From: Anaerolineales bacterium
Lineage (GTDB): Bacteria; Chloroflexota; Anaerolineae; Anaerolineales; Villigracilaceae
Assembly (NCBI GenBank): GCA_025938055.1
Contig: JAICQC010000240.1
Coordinates: forward strand, 1-7,337
Length of the DNA stretch: 7,337 nucleotides
Direction of reading: 5' to 3'
Below are positions 6,911-7,337 of the stretch, piece by piece. Position numbers and translations under genes: made by a program. The notes beneath the pieces were generated by a model. The model saw only the letters and a program-made list of their open reading frames with translations, made no database searches and was not told the origin of the DNA. How positions within the stretch are numbered: position 1 is the stretch's first letter; each line of letters opens with the position of its first letter.

Positions 6911-6995
6911 CTGTCATTGCGAGGAGCGGCGCTTCAAGCGCCCCGACGACCCTGGCACCGCCCGCCAGGGCAGGTGAGCAATCTCCTCTAAGAGG
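6911..6995. repeat. Hairpin-rich REP/MITE-like intergenic repeat (TGTCATTGCGAGGAG type)
   Basis: The element opens with CTGTCATTGCGAGGAG and closes with GCAATCTCCTC, so ATTGC (6916-6920) and GCAAT (6978-6982) form an outer inverted repeat, with GAGGAG and CTCCTC nearby as a second, slightly offset pair. Inside are two perfect hairpins: GGCGCTT-C-AAGCGCC (6928-6942, tight loop) and CCCTGGC-7 bases-GCCAGGG (6950-6970). A third small dyad, CCTCT-A-AGAGG, lies at 6985-6995. From memory, tgtCATTGCGAGgag...GCAATCtcc elements are dispersed in many copies in diverse bacterial genomes. It has no coding content. With no T-run after either stem it is not a standard terminator, though the structure could stabilise or attenuate the upstream mRNA. 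Copy number cannot be judged from one window. The remaining gene-free bases (6996-7052) show only a weak AGATG/CATCT dyad. Confidence 0.7.
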
Positions 6996-7052
6996 CGAAT
7001 GCTTCATAGTGACTGAGATGTCTGCATCTTAATGCTCGCGTCGTGACTTCAG

Positions 7053-7337
7053 CTACTCCCTGCTTCCTGAGATAATATGAGCTGGCAAATCGAACTCAAC
7101 AGTTCCATCCCGGGCAAGGAAAGATGATAACTCTTCTTCGGCTTCTTCGAAGATTCGATTGGTCACGTCGTCACGTAGCGTCACACCCATGAGTGGCAGC
7201 CATCCAAAAATATCAGCCTCGAGCATGGACCGAATGCTGGGAAATCGGGCTGTGCCCTGATGAGTCACCACGGATTCATTGTTGACACCTGCGTTTTTGA
7301 ACAGCGCGGTCAGTTCATCCTTATCACCGAGCACGAA
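7053..7337 (-). CDS. Class I SAM-dependent methyltransferase (C-terminal part, runs off window)
   Basis: This frame is open from the window edge (its first codon is TTC at 7337) to a TAG at 7053, giving the last 94 residues of a longer protein. The pattern matches the C-terminal region that follows the Rossmann core in ubiE/type-11-like methyltransferases: VLGDKDELTALFKNAGVNNESVVTHQGTARFPSIRSMLEADIFGW (the strand-helix-strand end of the fold plus the 'ARFPS' segment), then an all-helical part EEAEEELSSFL and a final DGTVEFDLPAHIISGSR strand. The SAM-binding motifs would lie outside the window, so activity and substrate cannot be assessed. A GTG at 7334 could be read as a start, but the family alignment clearly begins upstream. 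The family assignment is from recalled sequence style. A small unrelated protein is much less likely. Confidence 0.75.
   Translation of the reverse strand, partial: FVLGDKDELTALFKNAGVNNESVVTHQGTARFPSIRSMLEADIFGWLPLMGVTLRDDVTNRIFEEAEEELSSFLARDGTVEFDLPAHIISGSRE

Noticed and set aside
7053..7334. A complete 93-residue gene starting at GTG 7334.
   Set aside because: The frame continues to the window edge and the sequence resembles the C-terminal end of a longer methyltransferase.
1..7337. CRISPR arrays, tRNA or rRNA genes, phage or transposase genes and defence systems.
   Set aside because: I saw no regularly spaced direct repeats, no tRNA-like cloverleaf in the gene gaps, and no protein of these classes.

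Overview
The window is a bacterial chromosomal segment in which every supported gene lies on the minus strand, so transcription runs from position 7337 towards position 1. Base composition is moderate to fairly high GC. The gene styles (a membrane sensor kinase with an 'ERFTYTVSHDLKSPL' H-box, an SthA-type flavoprotein with a GGVCINTGTIPSK active site, FkbM methyltransferases) and the TGTCATTGCGAGGAG-type intergenic repeat resemble uncultured environmental bacteria. Chloroflexota (Anaerolineae-like) is my best guess, but it is an inference from style and not from a marker gene.

Layout in transcription order: (1) 7337-7053, the C-terminal end of a class I SAM-dependent methyltransferase, cut by the window edge. 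(2) 7052-6890, a gene-free interval holding a compact hairpin-rich repeat (about 6911-6995). (3) 6889-5483, a soluble pyridine nucleotide transhydrogenase (SthA), followed by a clear Rho-independent terminator at 5452-5426. (4) 5370-346, a tight gene cluster: a CPA2/KefB-YbaL-type monovalent cation:proton antiporter with RCK_N and RCK_C regulatory domains, an overlapping SnoaL/NTF2-like small protein, a six-helix membrane histidine kinase, an aldo/keto reductase and the N-degron adaptor ClpS. (5) 341-1, the N-terminal part of an FkbM-family methyltransferase, starting four bases after clpS and leaving the window.

The antiporter/NTF2 pair overlaps and the kinase/AKR and clpS/FkbM pairs have gaps of only 4-5 bases, so the 5370-1 block probably behaves as one or two operons. 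The genes mix ion homeostasis, pyridine-nucleotide redox chemistry, sensing and proteolysis. A stress-response theme is possible but not demonstrated. No response regulator, clpA, phage, transposase, CRISPR or recognised defence gene is present. I found no convincing undescribed multi-gene system. The points most worth a second look are the natural substitution of both NADPH 2'-phosphate ligands in the aldo/keto reductase, the overlapping antiporter/NTF2-like pair, clpS away from clpA, and the repeat element immediately before sthA.
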